NCBI GenBank assembly: GCA_916720285.1
Contig: CAKAQP010000129.1
Span: forward strand, 1 to 6,593
Direction: 5' to 3'
Length of the DNA: 6,593 bases
Origin: an uncultured Lachnoanaerobaculum sp.
Lineage (GTDB): Bacteria > Bacillota > Clostridia > Lachnospirales > Lachnospiraceae
Translations under genes and position numbers: made by a program
Part shown: piece after piece, positions 1 through 6,393 of the stretch
Layout: each line of letters starts with the position of its first letter
Position numbering within the stretch: the first letter of the stretch is position 1
Notes under the pieces: model-generated
What the model saw: the letters and a program-made list of their open reading frames with translations, nothing else
Told to the model about the DNA's origin: nothing
Databases searched by the model: none

Positions 1-677
1 CAGTGCATTGAAGCGATACCCTTAAGTGGGAGATAGTAGTTCATCATTGAGAACATACCCTTCTTCATCTCACCGCCGTACCATGTGTTAAGAATAACTT
101 GCTCGCGGCTTGTAATATTGAAAGCAACAGCTGTTTCTGAATTAAGACCAAGCTCCTTGTAGTTAGCTACTTTTGCTTTTGAAGCATTGTAAACTACGAA
201 GTCAGGCTTGAAGTTCTCAAGTTCCTCAGCAGTTGGTTGAATAAACATATTTGTAACGAAATGTGCCTGCCAAGCAACTTCCACGATAAAACGAACAGAC
301 ATTCTTGTGTCCTTGTTTGCACCACAGAAAGCATCTACTACATAAAGTTTCTTATTTGAAAGTTCATTCTTTGCAAGGTCTTTTAAGACTTTCCAAGAAT
401 CCTCTGAAAGCGGATGGTTGTCATTTGCATAATCTGCAGATGTCCACCAAACTGTATCTTTTGAATTCTCATCCATAACTATAAATTTATCTTTAGGAGA
501 ACGACCTGTATAGATACCTGTTAATACGTTAACGGCACCAAGCTCACTAACCTGTCCCTTTTCATAGCCTGATAATGCAGAATCTGTCTCGGCTGCAAAT
601 AATTCATCATAAGATGGATTGTGTACTATCTCTGTAGTGCCTGTGATGCCATACTGAGTTAAATCAATATTTGCCAT
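1..677 (-). CDS. pckA: ATP-type phosphoenolpyruvate carboxykinase, N-terminal part (cut by window edge)
   Basis: Reading the minus strand from the ATG at 677-675 gives 225 complete codons with no stop before the left edge. The ATP-dependent family is normally about 530-540 residues, so roughly 40% is visible. The product interconverts oxaloacetate + ATP with PEP + CO2 + ADP in the cytosol; in gut anaerobes it often runs in the CO2-fixing, ATP-forming direction. Seen in the sequence: the substrate-binding signature GIYTGRSPKDK at about residues 54-64 (the Arg binds oxaloacetate/PEP) and NTWYGGEMKKG at 197-207, which carries the active-site Lys pair (K205/K206) of the metal site. The visible part ends at GIASMH, just before the expected P-loop (GLSGTGKT) that lies outside the window. 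The start is supported by an AGAGGA Shine-Dalgarno (complement of 683-688), five bases upstream. It lies downstream of mecA on the same strand but is separated from it by a terminator, so it is probably its own transcription unit. Confidence 0.95.
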   Translation of the reverse strand, partial: MANIDLTQYGITGTTEIVHNPSYDELFAAETDSALSGYEKGQVSELGAVNVLTGIYTGRSPKDKFIVMDENSKDTVWWTSADYANDNHPLSEDSWKVLKDLAKNELSNKKLYVVDAFCGANKDTRMSVRFIVEVAWQAHFVTNMFIQPTAEELENFKPDFVVYNASKAKVANYKELGLNSETAVAFNITSREQVILNTWYGGEMKKGMFSMMNYYLPLKGIASMH

Positions 678-860
678 AATAATCCTCTTTTCTATAATTC
701 ATTTATTTTGTTATCATGAAATCCGGGTGAAAAGGTATTTTCCCCTTGATACAAAATATAAAGTTATGTACTCTTTGAGGTACAATAACCTTATTAAAAT
801 ATACATAACAATTTGGAAAAAAGCAATAATATTTTGAACTTTGTTAAAAAAAATACGAAA
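678..860 (-). promoter_or_regulatory. pckA leader and promoter region with two imperfect dyads
   Basis: This spacer between the mecA terminator and the pckA start must contain the pckA promoter. No hexamer pair is convincing: candidates read on the minus strand include TTGTTA (807-802) with a poor -10 box, and TATATT (759-754) without a good -35. Two dyads stand out. One is 767-784 (TGTAC, 8 bases, GTACA), which can also fold as a bulged hairpin. The other is 726-745 (GGTGAAAA, GGTA, TTTTCCCC; one mismatch). Neither matches a catabolite-control (cre) or Rex consensus that I recognise. A regulatory role is inferred from position only. Confidence 0.4.
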
Positions 861-889
861 TAAAAAAGCACTGAATAAGTCAGTGCTTT
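861..889 (-). terminator. Rho-independent terminator of mecA
   Basis: A perfect 10-bp stem, AAAGCACTGA (865-874) paired with TCAGTGCTTT (880-889), closes a 5-base loop. Read on the minus strand it is followed by a T-rich tract that begins inside the end of the stem (867-862 are all A on the plus strand). It lies 16 bases beyond the mecA stop codon. On the plus strand the stem is followed only by a short TTT that is part of the stem, so it should terminate mainly in the minus direction, insulating pckA from mecA. Confidence 0.9.
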
Positions 890-904
890 AAAAGAATCAA
901 AATA

Positions 905-1582
905 TTATATTTTTGATATCTGTGAAATGGCATTTTCCTTGACCATTACTTTAAAATGTTCTTTATAATAGTCTTCACTGAATGTGGTAGCTGAAAGCTT
1001 CACACCGTATTCTGAAAGAATATTTGCGGCAACTGCGAAATCCTTTTTATTTTCATTCTTTTTAAGAACCAGAATGAATCTTTTATTTACTTCATCCTTA
1101 TAAAGAGTGTTTTCTCCGGAATAGGTTTTCACAGCTTTGGCAGCCTCTATAAGCTCATCTAAAGTTTCAAATGAATATGCCCTTAAATACGGCTCTTTTT
1201 GAGATTCGTCAGCTTTATCGTCATCAAGATCAAGCGCACCCTCAAGAAGATTATTAAACTTCATATCAAAAGAGGCAAACACATCATCAGCCATTGTCGG
1301 AGAGAACTTTGCAAAACGCGTATCAAGCTCATCCGGATCGTCAACTTTTGTTACATATATAATAATACTTTCATTTGAAAGCGGAACCGCCTCTATCATC
1401 AGAGGAGAGTCGTCCGCATCAAATCCTACTTCATAAGAGGCTTTGCTCAGCATTTCCTGAAACAATGCCTTGGCATTGTCGCTGCCGTAGGCCAATTCAA
1501 CTACATTTAAATTTCTGTTTTCCAAATCCACATTTGACAGTGTACATCTTATCTGGTTGGTACTAATCCTTTCAATTCTCAA
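905..1582 (-). CDS. mecA: MecA-family adaptor protein for the ClpC protease
   Basis: This 225-residue product is close to the usual MecA length (about 218 in Bacillus). MecA delivers substrates to the cytosolic ClpC/ClpP protease; in Bacillus it targets the competence factor ComK and also promotes ClpC assembly. Seen: an N-terminal substrate-binding domain (about 1-81) opening with the family-typical MRIERIS and containing LAYGSDNAKALFQEML and SPLMIEAVPLS; an acidic linker (about 82-131, Asp-rich near 117-124); and a C-terminal ClpC-binding domain (about 132-225) with YSFETLDELIEAAKAV. The start is TTG (1582-1580), chosen because the family N-terminus begins exactly there and a very strong Shine-Dalgarno sits just upstream. 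It has its own promoter (1618-1646) and ends at the 861-889 terminator, so it looks monocistronic. Its clients here are unknown; competence may not be the main one in an intestinal anaerobe. Confidence 0.92.
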   Translation of the reverse strand: MRIERISTNQIRCTLSNVDLENRNLNVVELAYGSDNAKALFQEMLSKASYEVGFDADDSPLMIEAVPLSNESIIIYVTKVDDPDELDTRFAKFSPTMADDVFASFDMKFNNLLEGALDLDDDKADESQKEPYLRAYSFETLDELIEAAKAVKTYSGENTLYKDEVNKRFILVLKKNENKKDFAVAANILSEYGVKLSATTFSEDYYKEHFKVMVKENAISQISKI

Positions 1583-1585
1583 GGT

Positions 1586-1596
1586 ATCACCCCTTT
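1586..1596 (-). promoter_or_regulatory. Strong ribosome binding site that fixes the mecA TTG start
   Basis: Read on the minus strand this is AAAGGGGTGAT, nearly complementary to the 16S 3' end (consensus AAGGAGGTGAT). It is followed by ACC and then the TTG codon at 1582-1580. The strong pairing may offset the weaker start codon. No in-frame ATG lies nearby that would give the family-typical N-terminus. Confidence 0.8.
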
Positions 1597-1617
1597 CTAT
1601 CGGAATTGCACAAATAT

Positions 1618-1646
1618 ATTGTACTTATGTTTTACAATTATGTAAA
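1618..1646 (-). promoter_or_regulatory. Sigma-A-type promoter of mecA
   Basis: On the minus strand the -35 box is TTTACA (1646-1641, 5 of 6 to consensus) and the -10 box is TACAAT (1623-1618, 5 of 6), separated by exactly 17 bases. Transcription would begin near 1611, leaving a leader of about 28 bases that includes the Shine-Dalgarno. It lies between the tRNA gene and mecA, so mecA need not depend on tRNA read-through. Confidence 0.8.
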
Positions 1647-1678
1647 GAGAGTAAGTGCCTGAAGAAAAGCACAAAAAA

Positions 1679-1749
1679 AGCAGGTGATGGGAATCGAACC
1701 CACGTATTCAGCTTGGAAGGCTGATGTTCTACCATTGAACCACACCTGC
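1679..1749 (-). tRNA. tRNA-Gly (anticodon UCC), CCA not encoded
   Basis: The minus strand folds as a complete cloverleaf. The 7-bp acceptor stem is GCAGGTG/CACCTGC, fully paired. The 4-bp D stem is GTTC/GAAC with loop AATGGTA. The anticodon stem TCAGC/GCTGA closes loop CTTCCAA, so the anticodon is TCC, reading GGA/GGG. The variable loop has 4 bases, and the T stem GTGGG/CCCAT closes TTCGATT. The discriminator base is U (position 1679), as usual for bacterial tRNA-Gly. The next bases on the minus strand are a T run, so the CCA end must be added after transcription. The gene is flanked by T8 before and T7 (counting the discriminator) after on its own strand. Confidence 0.97.
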
Positions 1750-1767
1750 AAAAAAAATTACTTTGTC

Positions 1768-1796
1768 ATGATATCAAAATGAGAGATGAATGTCAA
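1768..1796 (-). promoter_or_regulatory. Near-consensus promoter of the tRNA-Gly gene
   Basis: On the minus strand the -35 box is a perfect TTGACA (1796-1791), the spacer is 17 bases, and the -10 box is TATCAT (1773-1768, 5 of 6). The start point would fall near 1761, giving a 5' leader of about a dozen bases before the tRNA. This strength is expected for a stable RNA gene. Confidence 0.88.
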
Positions 1797-1834
1797 GTGG
1801 AAAAAATAGAATAAACATAAGTTTTGTGTATATT

Positions 1835-1862
1835 TTTTAATACATTGCTATTTGTATTAAAA
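1835..1862. repeat. Perfect 10-bp inverted repeat, candidate operator
   Basis: TTTTAATACA (1835-1844) and its exact reverse complement TGTATTAAAA (1853-1862) are separated by 8 bases. The dyad lies in the spacer between the divergent tRNA-Gly and ssnA promoters. Its centre is roughly 85 bases upstream of the predicted ssnA transcript start, a position more typical of an activator or upstream operator than of a blocking repressor. A further 12-bp palindrome (1858-1869, TAAAATATTTTA) overlaps its right arm. The DNA is very AT-rich, which raises the chance of accidental symmetry, and no regulator gene is visible. Confidence 0.45.
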
Positions 1863-1897
1863 TATTTTAGAAATAATAAAATATAATTAGATAAGTA

Positions 1898-1926
1898 TTG
1901 AAAAGCTTATAGAAAAATGTTAAAAT
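1898..1926 (+). promoter_or_regulatory. Promoter of the ssnA-ygfK-hyuA operon
   Basis: The -35 box TTGAAA (1898-1903, 5 of 6) and the -10 box TAAAAT (1921-1926, 5 of 6) are separated by 17 bases. Transcription would start near 1933, giving a leader of about 54 bases that ends in the AGGAG Shine-Dalgarno (1975-1979) of ssnA. This is the best hexamer pair I find between the tRNA gene and ssnA on the plus strand. Confidence 0.7.
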
Positions 1927-1986
1927 ACAAGCTACATTATTAGGTTTTTGTAATTAAAACTGCATAATTCAGAGAGGAGATTTACA

Positions 1987-3330
1987 ATGCTACTAATTGG
2001 TAATGGAAGGGTAGTTACTGGAAATCAGGAACAGCCATTGATTGAAGATGGGTCTGTAGTACTGGATGGCAACACAGTTTTAGAGGTTGGAAACTACCGT
2101 GATTTGAAGGAAAAATATGCGGATGCAACTTTCGTGGATGCAAAGGGCGGGCTCATAATGCCGGCATTCATCAACACACACGAGCATATTTATTCTGCAA
2201 TGGCAAGAGGCTTGAGCATCAATGGTTACAACCCACACGGATTCTTGGAGATCCTGGACGGCTTATGGTGGACAATAGACAGAAATTTGGACAATGAGCT
2301 CACATATCTTTCTGCTATGACTACTTACATTGACTGTATCAAGAATGGTGTTACAACTATTTTTGATCATCATGCAAGCTTCGGTGAGATCGAGGGAAGT
2401 CTTTTTGCTATTGAAAAGGCTGCGAAAGAGACAGGCGTCAGAAGCTGTCTTTGCTATGAGATATCAGATCGTGATGGCGAAGATAAGATGAAAGCGGCTG
2501 TTAAGGAAAACGTTGATTTTGCAAATCATGCAAAAAAAGACGATTCAGACATGATTGCAGGTATGATGGGAATGCATGCAAGCTTCACAATTTCTGACAA
2601 GTCAATGGAATATGCTATGTCAAGAAAGCCTGAAGATATAGGATGTCATATACACGTGGCAGAAGGTATTGAAGATTTGCATTCATGCTTGAAAGTACAC
2701 AACCAAAGAATTGTTGACAGATTATATGACTGGAAAGTTCTTGGCGATAAGTCATTGCTTGCACACTGTATTTATATTAACCCACACGAGATGGATCTTA
2801 TCAGAGATACAAACACTTGTGTAGTACATAACCCTGAGTCAAACATGGGTAATGCCTGCGGATGTCCTCCGACAATGGAAATTGTTCACAGAGGAATCGT
2901 ATGCGGACTCGGAAGTGACGGTTATACACATGACGTTTTAGAGTCATGGAAGGTTGCAAATGTGCTTCATAAGCACCATTTATGCGATCCTAATGCAGCT
3001 TGGAGCGAAGTTCCGAAGATGCTCTTTGAGTACAATGCAAATATTGCAAACAGATACTTTAAGAAGCCTCTTGGAGTATTAAAGCCGGGCGCGGCAGCGG
3101 ATGTTATCGTTGTTGATTATACCCCGAATACACCTATGACCGCTTCAAATATCAACAGCCATCTGTTGTTCGGAGTATGCGGAAAGGATGTCAGAACTAC
3201 AATTGCAAACGGAAATATCTTGATGAAAGATAGAGAGCTTCTTCACATTGATGAAAAGGAAGTACTTGCTAAGGTAAGAGAAGGCGCTATGAGACTTGCA
3301 AATAAGATCAATGGAAGGGGAAATGCATAA
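1987..3330 (+). CDS. ssnA: SsnA-type amidohydrolase (annotated elsewhere as putative selenate metabolism protein)
   Basis: This 447-residue cytosolic metal-dependent hydrolase belongs to the TrzN/AtzA-like branch of the amidohydrolase superfamily, whose members deaminate or dechlorinate N-heterocycles. Seen: an N-terminal beta-sandwich strand set (1-55); the metal-binding HEH (H65, H67) in FINTHEH; H197 (GMHASF); HIHVAE at 221-226 with H223 and E226 as likely ligand and acid/base; H260 (LLAHC); HNPESN (281-286); the catalytic Asp D311 in GLGSDG; and the C-terminal sandwich motif LGVLKPGAAADVIVVDY (362-378). All residues expected for catalysis are present. The start is an ATG with AGGAG seven bases upstream. 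The stop overlaps the ygfK start (TAATG), so the two are translationally coupled. The 'selenate' name is historical. With YgfK and a hydantoinase next door, a hydrolytic step on a purine or reduced purine is a better guess; the exact substrate cannot be read from sequence. Confidence 0.9.
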   Translation: MLLIGNGRVVTGNQEQPLIEDGSVVLDGNTVLEVGNYRDLKEKYADATFVDAKGGLIMPAFINTHEHIYSAMARGLSINGYNPHGFLEILDGLWWTIDRNLDNELTYLSAMTTYIDCIKNGVTTIFDHHASFGEIEGSLFAIEKAAKETGVRSCLCYEISDRDGEDKMKAAVKENVDFANHAKKDDSDMIAGMMGMHASFTISDKSMEYAMSRKPEDIGCHIHVAEGIEDLHSCLKVHNQRIVDRLYDWKVLGDKSLLAHCIYINPHEMDLIRDTNTCVVHNPESNMGNACGCPPTMEIVHRGIVCGLGSDGYTHDVLESWKVANVLHKHHLCDPNAAWSEVPKMLFEYNANIANRYFKKPLGVLKPGAAADVIVVDYTPNTPMTASNINSHLLFGVCGKDVRTTIANGNILMKDRELLHIDEKEVLAKVREGAMRLANKINGRGNA

Positions 3331-6314
3331 TGGGCGATATAATGACACCGATTCCTTTTAATAGGATCATGGAAAGACTCCTTGAGGAGATGGAAAAAGA
3401 AGGCTCTTGTTACGGAGTAAAGAAAGCTTATAAGGCTGATAAGAATAAATTTTACACTATTTTCGGAAGAAAATTGGAGACACAGATAGGTCCTGCAGCA
3501 GGTCCTCATACACAGCTTGCACAGAATATTATTGCAGGATATTATGCAGGTGCAAGATTCTTCGAGCTTAAGACAGTTCAGAAGATGGACGGTAGAGAGC
3601 TTGCAGCTTGCGTGGCTAAGCCATGTATTACAGCTGAGGACGAGTGCTACAACTGTGAGTGGTCTACAGAGCTTACAGTTCAGGAAGCTTTTGATGAGTA
3701 CATCAAGGGTTGGTTTGCACTTAAGGTTATCTCAAAGGAATGGGATCTTGGCGGCAGCGACGGCTTCCAGTTCAACATTTCGGTAGGTTACGATCTTGCA
3801 GGTATTAAGCTTCCTAAGGTTGATAATTTCATCAACGGAATGATGGATGCTTCAGAAACTCCAATATACAAAGAGTGTAAGGAATATCTTGAGAAGAATT
3901 TAAGCAAGTTCAAGAAGTTTACAAAGGCTGATCTTGATGCTATCACTCCTGATATTGTAAATTCCGTAACGGTATCTACATTGCATGGATGTCCTCCACA
4001 GGAAATCGAAGCTATTGCATCATATCTTATTACAGAAAAGGGATTAAATACATTTGTAAAATGTAACCCGACTCTTCTTGGATATGAAGTTGCAAGAGAG
4101 ATGCTTGACAGCATGGGATATGACTACATTGCGTTTACAGATCTTCACTTTAAAGAGGATTTACAGTACTCGGATGCAGTTCCTATGTTAGAGAGACTTA
4201 TGGCACTCGCTTCTTCAAAGAACCTTGAGTTCGGTGTTAAGATTACAAATACATTCCCGGTTGATGTAAAGAACAATGAACTTCCATCACAGGAAATGTA
4301 TATGTCAGGAAAGTCACTTTATCCACTTTCACTTCTTGTTGCGAGAAATCTTTCAAGAAGCTTTAACGGTAAGCTTAGAATTGCATATTCAGGTGGTTGT
4401 GATTACTTCAATATAGATAAGGTTGTAGGTAGTGGAATATGGCCTGTAACAGTGGCTACTACTATCTTGAAACCGGGCGGATATCAGAGATTTATTGAGA
4501 TGTCACAGAAGCTTGAAAAGGCTGAGATCAAGGCTTGGTCAGGAATTGATGTAGAGGCTCTTGAGAAGCTTGTTTCAGATGTTAGAAGCGATAAGCATCA
4601 CGTTAAGCCTGTTAAGCCGCTTCCAAACAGAAAAGCTGATAAGAAGGTTCCTTACCTTGATTGCTACATGGCACCTTGTGTAAACAGATGTCCTATCAAT
4701 CAGGATATTACAACTTACGGAATTCTTGTTAATGAAGGAAAGTATGAGGATGCTCTTAATGTTATCTTAGAGAAGAACCCGCTTCCGTTCATGACAGGTC
4801 ATATCTGTACACATACATGTCAGAGTGCTTGTACAAGAAATCACTATGAGACTGATGTACAGATCAGAAGAAATAAGCTTATTGCGGCACAGAACGCATT
4901 TGAAAAGGTTGTACCTACTTTAAAGAGCGCTGATAAGAAGAACTTAAAGGTTGCTGTAGTAGGTGGCGGTCCTGCAGGTATCGCAGCTGCATTCTTCCTT
5001 GCAAGAGAAGGCGTGGATGTTACCGTATTTGATGAGAGAGATACTATGGGTGGTGTTGTTGCAAACATCATTCCGGGATTCAGAATTCCTGCTGACGATA
5101 TCCAAAGAGACGTAGAGCTTGCAAAGGCTTACGGAGCAAAGTTTGTTACAAACAAGAGAATTGATGATATAAATGCACTTAAGGCTGAAGGCTTTGATAA
5201 GGTTATCCTTGCAATCGGTGCACATAAGGAGCTTCCGCTTGAACTTGAAGAAGGAAAGGCAATCAATGCACTTCACTTCTTAGAGGACTTCAAAAAGACT
5301 GAAGGAAAGATGGATCTTGGCGAGAATGTTATCGTTGTAGGTGGTGGAAACACAGCTATGGACGTTGCAAGAGCGGCTAAGAGAGTTCCGGGTGTTAAGA
5401 ATGTATACCTTGCATACAGAAGAAATGCAAGATATATGCCTGCTGACGAGGAAGAACTTCACGAGGCAATTGAGGACGGCGTAGAGTTTGTTACACTTGT
5501 TTCTCCAAAATCATTCAAGGGCGGAAAACTTGTATGTGCTAAGAACGTACTTGGTGAGCCTGATGCAAGCGGTAGAAGAGGCGTTAAGGAGACAGATGAA
5601 CTTGTTGAATTACCATGTGATACACTTATCGCATCAATCGGTGAGAGTGTAAGAGGTGACTTCTACACAAGCAACGGTATTGAAATCGACAAGAAGAACC
5701 TTCCTGTACTTGATCCTGTTACTCTTGAGACAAATGTTAAGGGAGTATATGCTGCAGGTGACGGCGCTAAGGGTGCATCTGTTATCGTAAAGGCTATTGC
5801 CGACAGTAAGAAGGTTTGCGAGGCTATTGTAAATCATGCAATCGGTGAGCTTAAGATTTCCGATACTACTGACGAGAAGGTATACTCATACAGAGGAATT
5901 CTTGAAGAGGTAGAGGAGAAGAAGGCTGACAACAGATGTTTAGCTTGTGACTATATTTGTGAGAATTGTACAGAGGTTTGTCCAAACAGAGCTAATGTAT
6001 ATGTTAATGTAAAGGGTAGCCATCAGATAGTTCATGTGGATTATATGTGCAATGAGTGCGGTAACTGTGAGACATTCTGTCCATACGCTTCTGCACCATA
6101 TAAGGATAAGCTTACATTATTCGCAAGTGAAGCAGACATGCTTGATTCTGAGAATGACGGTTTTGTAATCGTTAAGGGAAGCAAGGATGTTAAGGTAAGA
6201 ATTGACGGACAAAATCTTGTATATAGAATAGGTGAGAGCAATGACAAGCTCAATTATAGATATGCTGAACTTATTGACACTATCTATAATGAATATGAGT
6301 ATTTGCTCCTATAA
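3330..6314 (+). CDS. ygfK: YgfK-type FMN/FAD/iron-sulfur oxidoreductase (annotated elsewhere as putative selenate reductase subunit)
   Basis: This 994-residue product is slightly shorter than E. coli YgfK (about 1030) and shares its N-terminus (MGDIM.PIPF), which confirms the start overlapping the ssnA stop; GGAAGGGG at 3313-3320 is the Shine-Dalgarno. Domains seen: (1) a dihydroorotate/dihydropyrimidine-dehydrogenase-like flavin barrel, about 1-410, with GPAAGPHTQLAQN (54-66), STLHGCPP (216-223, C221), KCNPTLLG (244-251) and VKITNT (303-308); (2) a charged linker (about 420-440); (3) a GltD-like module with Cys at 445, 450, 454, 493, 497 and 501, the FAD motif GGGPAG (545-550), the NAD(P)H motif GGGNTA (671-676) and AAGD (808-811); (4) a C-terminal ferredoxin-like domain with Cys at 870, 873, 877, 880, 884 and 907, 910, 913, 917. 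Electrons probably run NAD(P)H to FAD to Fe-S clusters to the barrel flavin, where a substrate is reduced. No signal peptide, membrane segment or molybdenum-site motif is seen, so it is a cytosolic flavoenzyme. A reduced N-heterocycle as product is inference. Confidence 0.92.
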   Translation: MGDIMTPIPFNRIMERLLEEMEKEGSCYGVKKAYKADKNKFYTIFGRKLETQIGPAAGPHTQLAQNIIAGYYAGARFFELKTVQKMDGRELAACVAKPCITAEDECYNCEWSTELTVQEAFDEYIKGWFALKVISKEWDLGGSDGFQFNISVGYDLAGIKLPKVDNFINGMMDASETPIYKECKEYLEKNLSKFKKFTKADLDAITPDIVNSVTVSTLHGCPPQEIEAIASYLITEKGLNTFVKCNPTLLGYEVAREMLDSMGYDYIAFTDLHFKEDLQYSDAVPMLERLMALASSKNLEFGVKITNTFPVDVKNNELPSQEMYMSGKSLYPLSLLVARNLSRSFNGKLRIAYSGGCDYFNIDKVVGSGIWPVTVATTILKPGGYQRFIEMSQKLEKAEIKAWSGIDVEALEKLVSDVRSDKHHVKPVKPLPNRKADKKVPYLDCYMAPCVNRCPINQDITTYGILVNEGKYEDALNVILEKNPLPFMTGHICTHTCQSACTRNHYETDVQIRRNKLIAAQNAFEKVVPTLKSADKKNLKVAVVGGGPAGIAAAFFLAREGVDVTVFDERDTMGGVVANIIPGFRIPADDIQRDVELAKAYGAKFVTNKRIDDINALKAEGFDKVILAIGAHKELPLELEEGKAINALHFLEDFKKTEGKMDLGENVIVVGGGNTAMDVARAAKRVPGVKNVYLAYRRNARYMPADEEELHEAIEDGVEFVTLVSPKSFKGGKLVCAKNVLGEPDASGRRGVKETDELVELPCDTLIASIGESVRGDFYTSNGIEIDKKNLPVLDPVTLETNVKGVYAAGDGAKGASVIVKAIADSKKVCEAIVNHAIGELKISDTTDEKVYSYRGILEEVEEKKADNRCLACDYICENCTEVCPNRANVYVNVKGSHQIVHVDYMCNECGNCETFCPYASAPYKDKLTLFASEADMLDSENDGFVIVKGSKDVKVRIDGQNLVYRIGESNDKLNYRYAELIDTIYNEYEYLLL

Positions 6315-6346
6315 TATAGACTGAGATAAAATATGATATAGTTAAG

Positions 6347-6375
6347 ATATGCCACCCTAAAAAGTGGCATATTTT
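6347..6375 (+). terminator. Intercistronic hairpin, possible partial terminator or processing site
   Basis: A perfect 9-bp stem, ATATGCCAC (6347-6355) with GTGGCATAT (6364-6372), closes an 8-base A-rich loop and is followed by only three further T residues before GC. It lies 32 bases after the ygfK stop and 8 bases before the downstream Shine-Dalgarno. The short T tract and AU-rich stem base suggest incomplete termination or transcript stabilisation rather than a full stop, which would lower hyuA expression relative to ygfK. Confidence 0.55.
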
Positions 6376-6393
6376 GCTATGTAAGGAGATAAT

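Noticed and set aside
1375..1566. Plus-strand open frame inside mecA
   Set aside because: It lies wholly within mecA on the opposite strand and has no family resemblance.
1679..1862. tRNA-Gly as an integration site for a catabolic island
   Set aside because: The catabolic operon lies on the 5' side of the tRNA, whereas integrases usually use the 3' end; I see no integrase and no repeated tRNA 3' segment in the window.
3145..3509. Minus-strand open frames opposite the end of ssnA and the start of ygfK
   Set aside because: They lie antisense to two well-supported genes with conserved domains, show no recognisable protein features and have no convincing Shine-Dalgarno.
3330..6314. Dedicated selenate reductase
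   Set aside because: There is no molybdopterin-binding domain, no export signal and no selenium-specific motif; the domain set is that of a cytosolic flavin/iron-sulfur oxidoreductase. The name is inherited annotation.
6347..6390. Riboswitch (for example a preQ1- or xanthine-type element) before hyuA
   Set aside because: Only one simple stem-loop is present, without the conserved loop or pseudoknot sequences I would expect from those classes.
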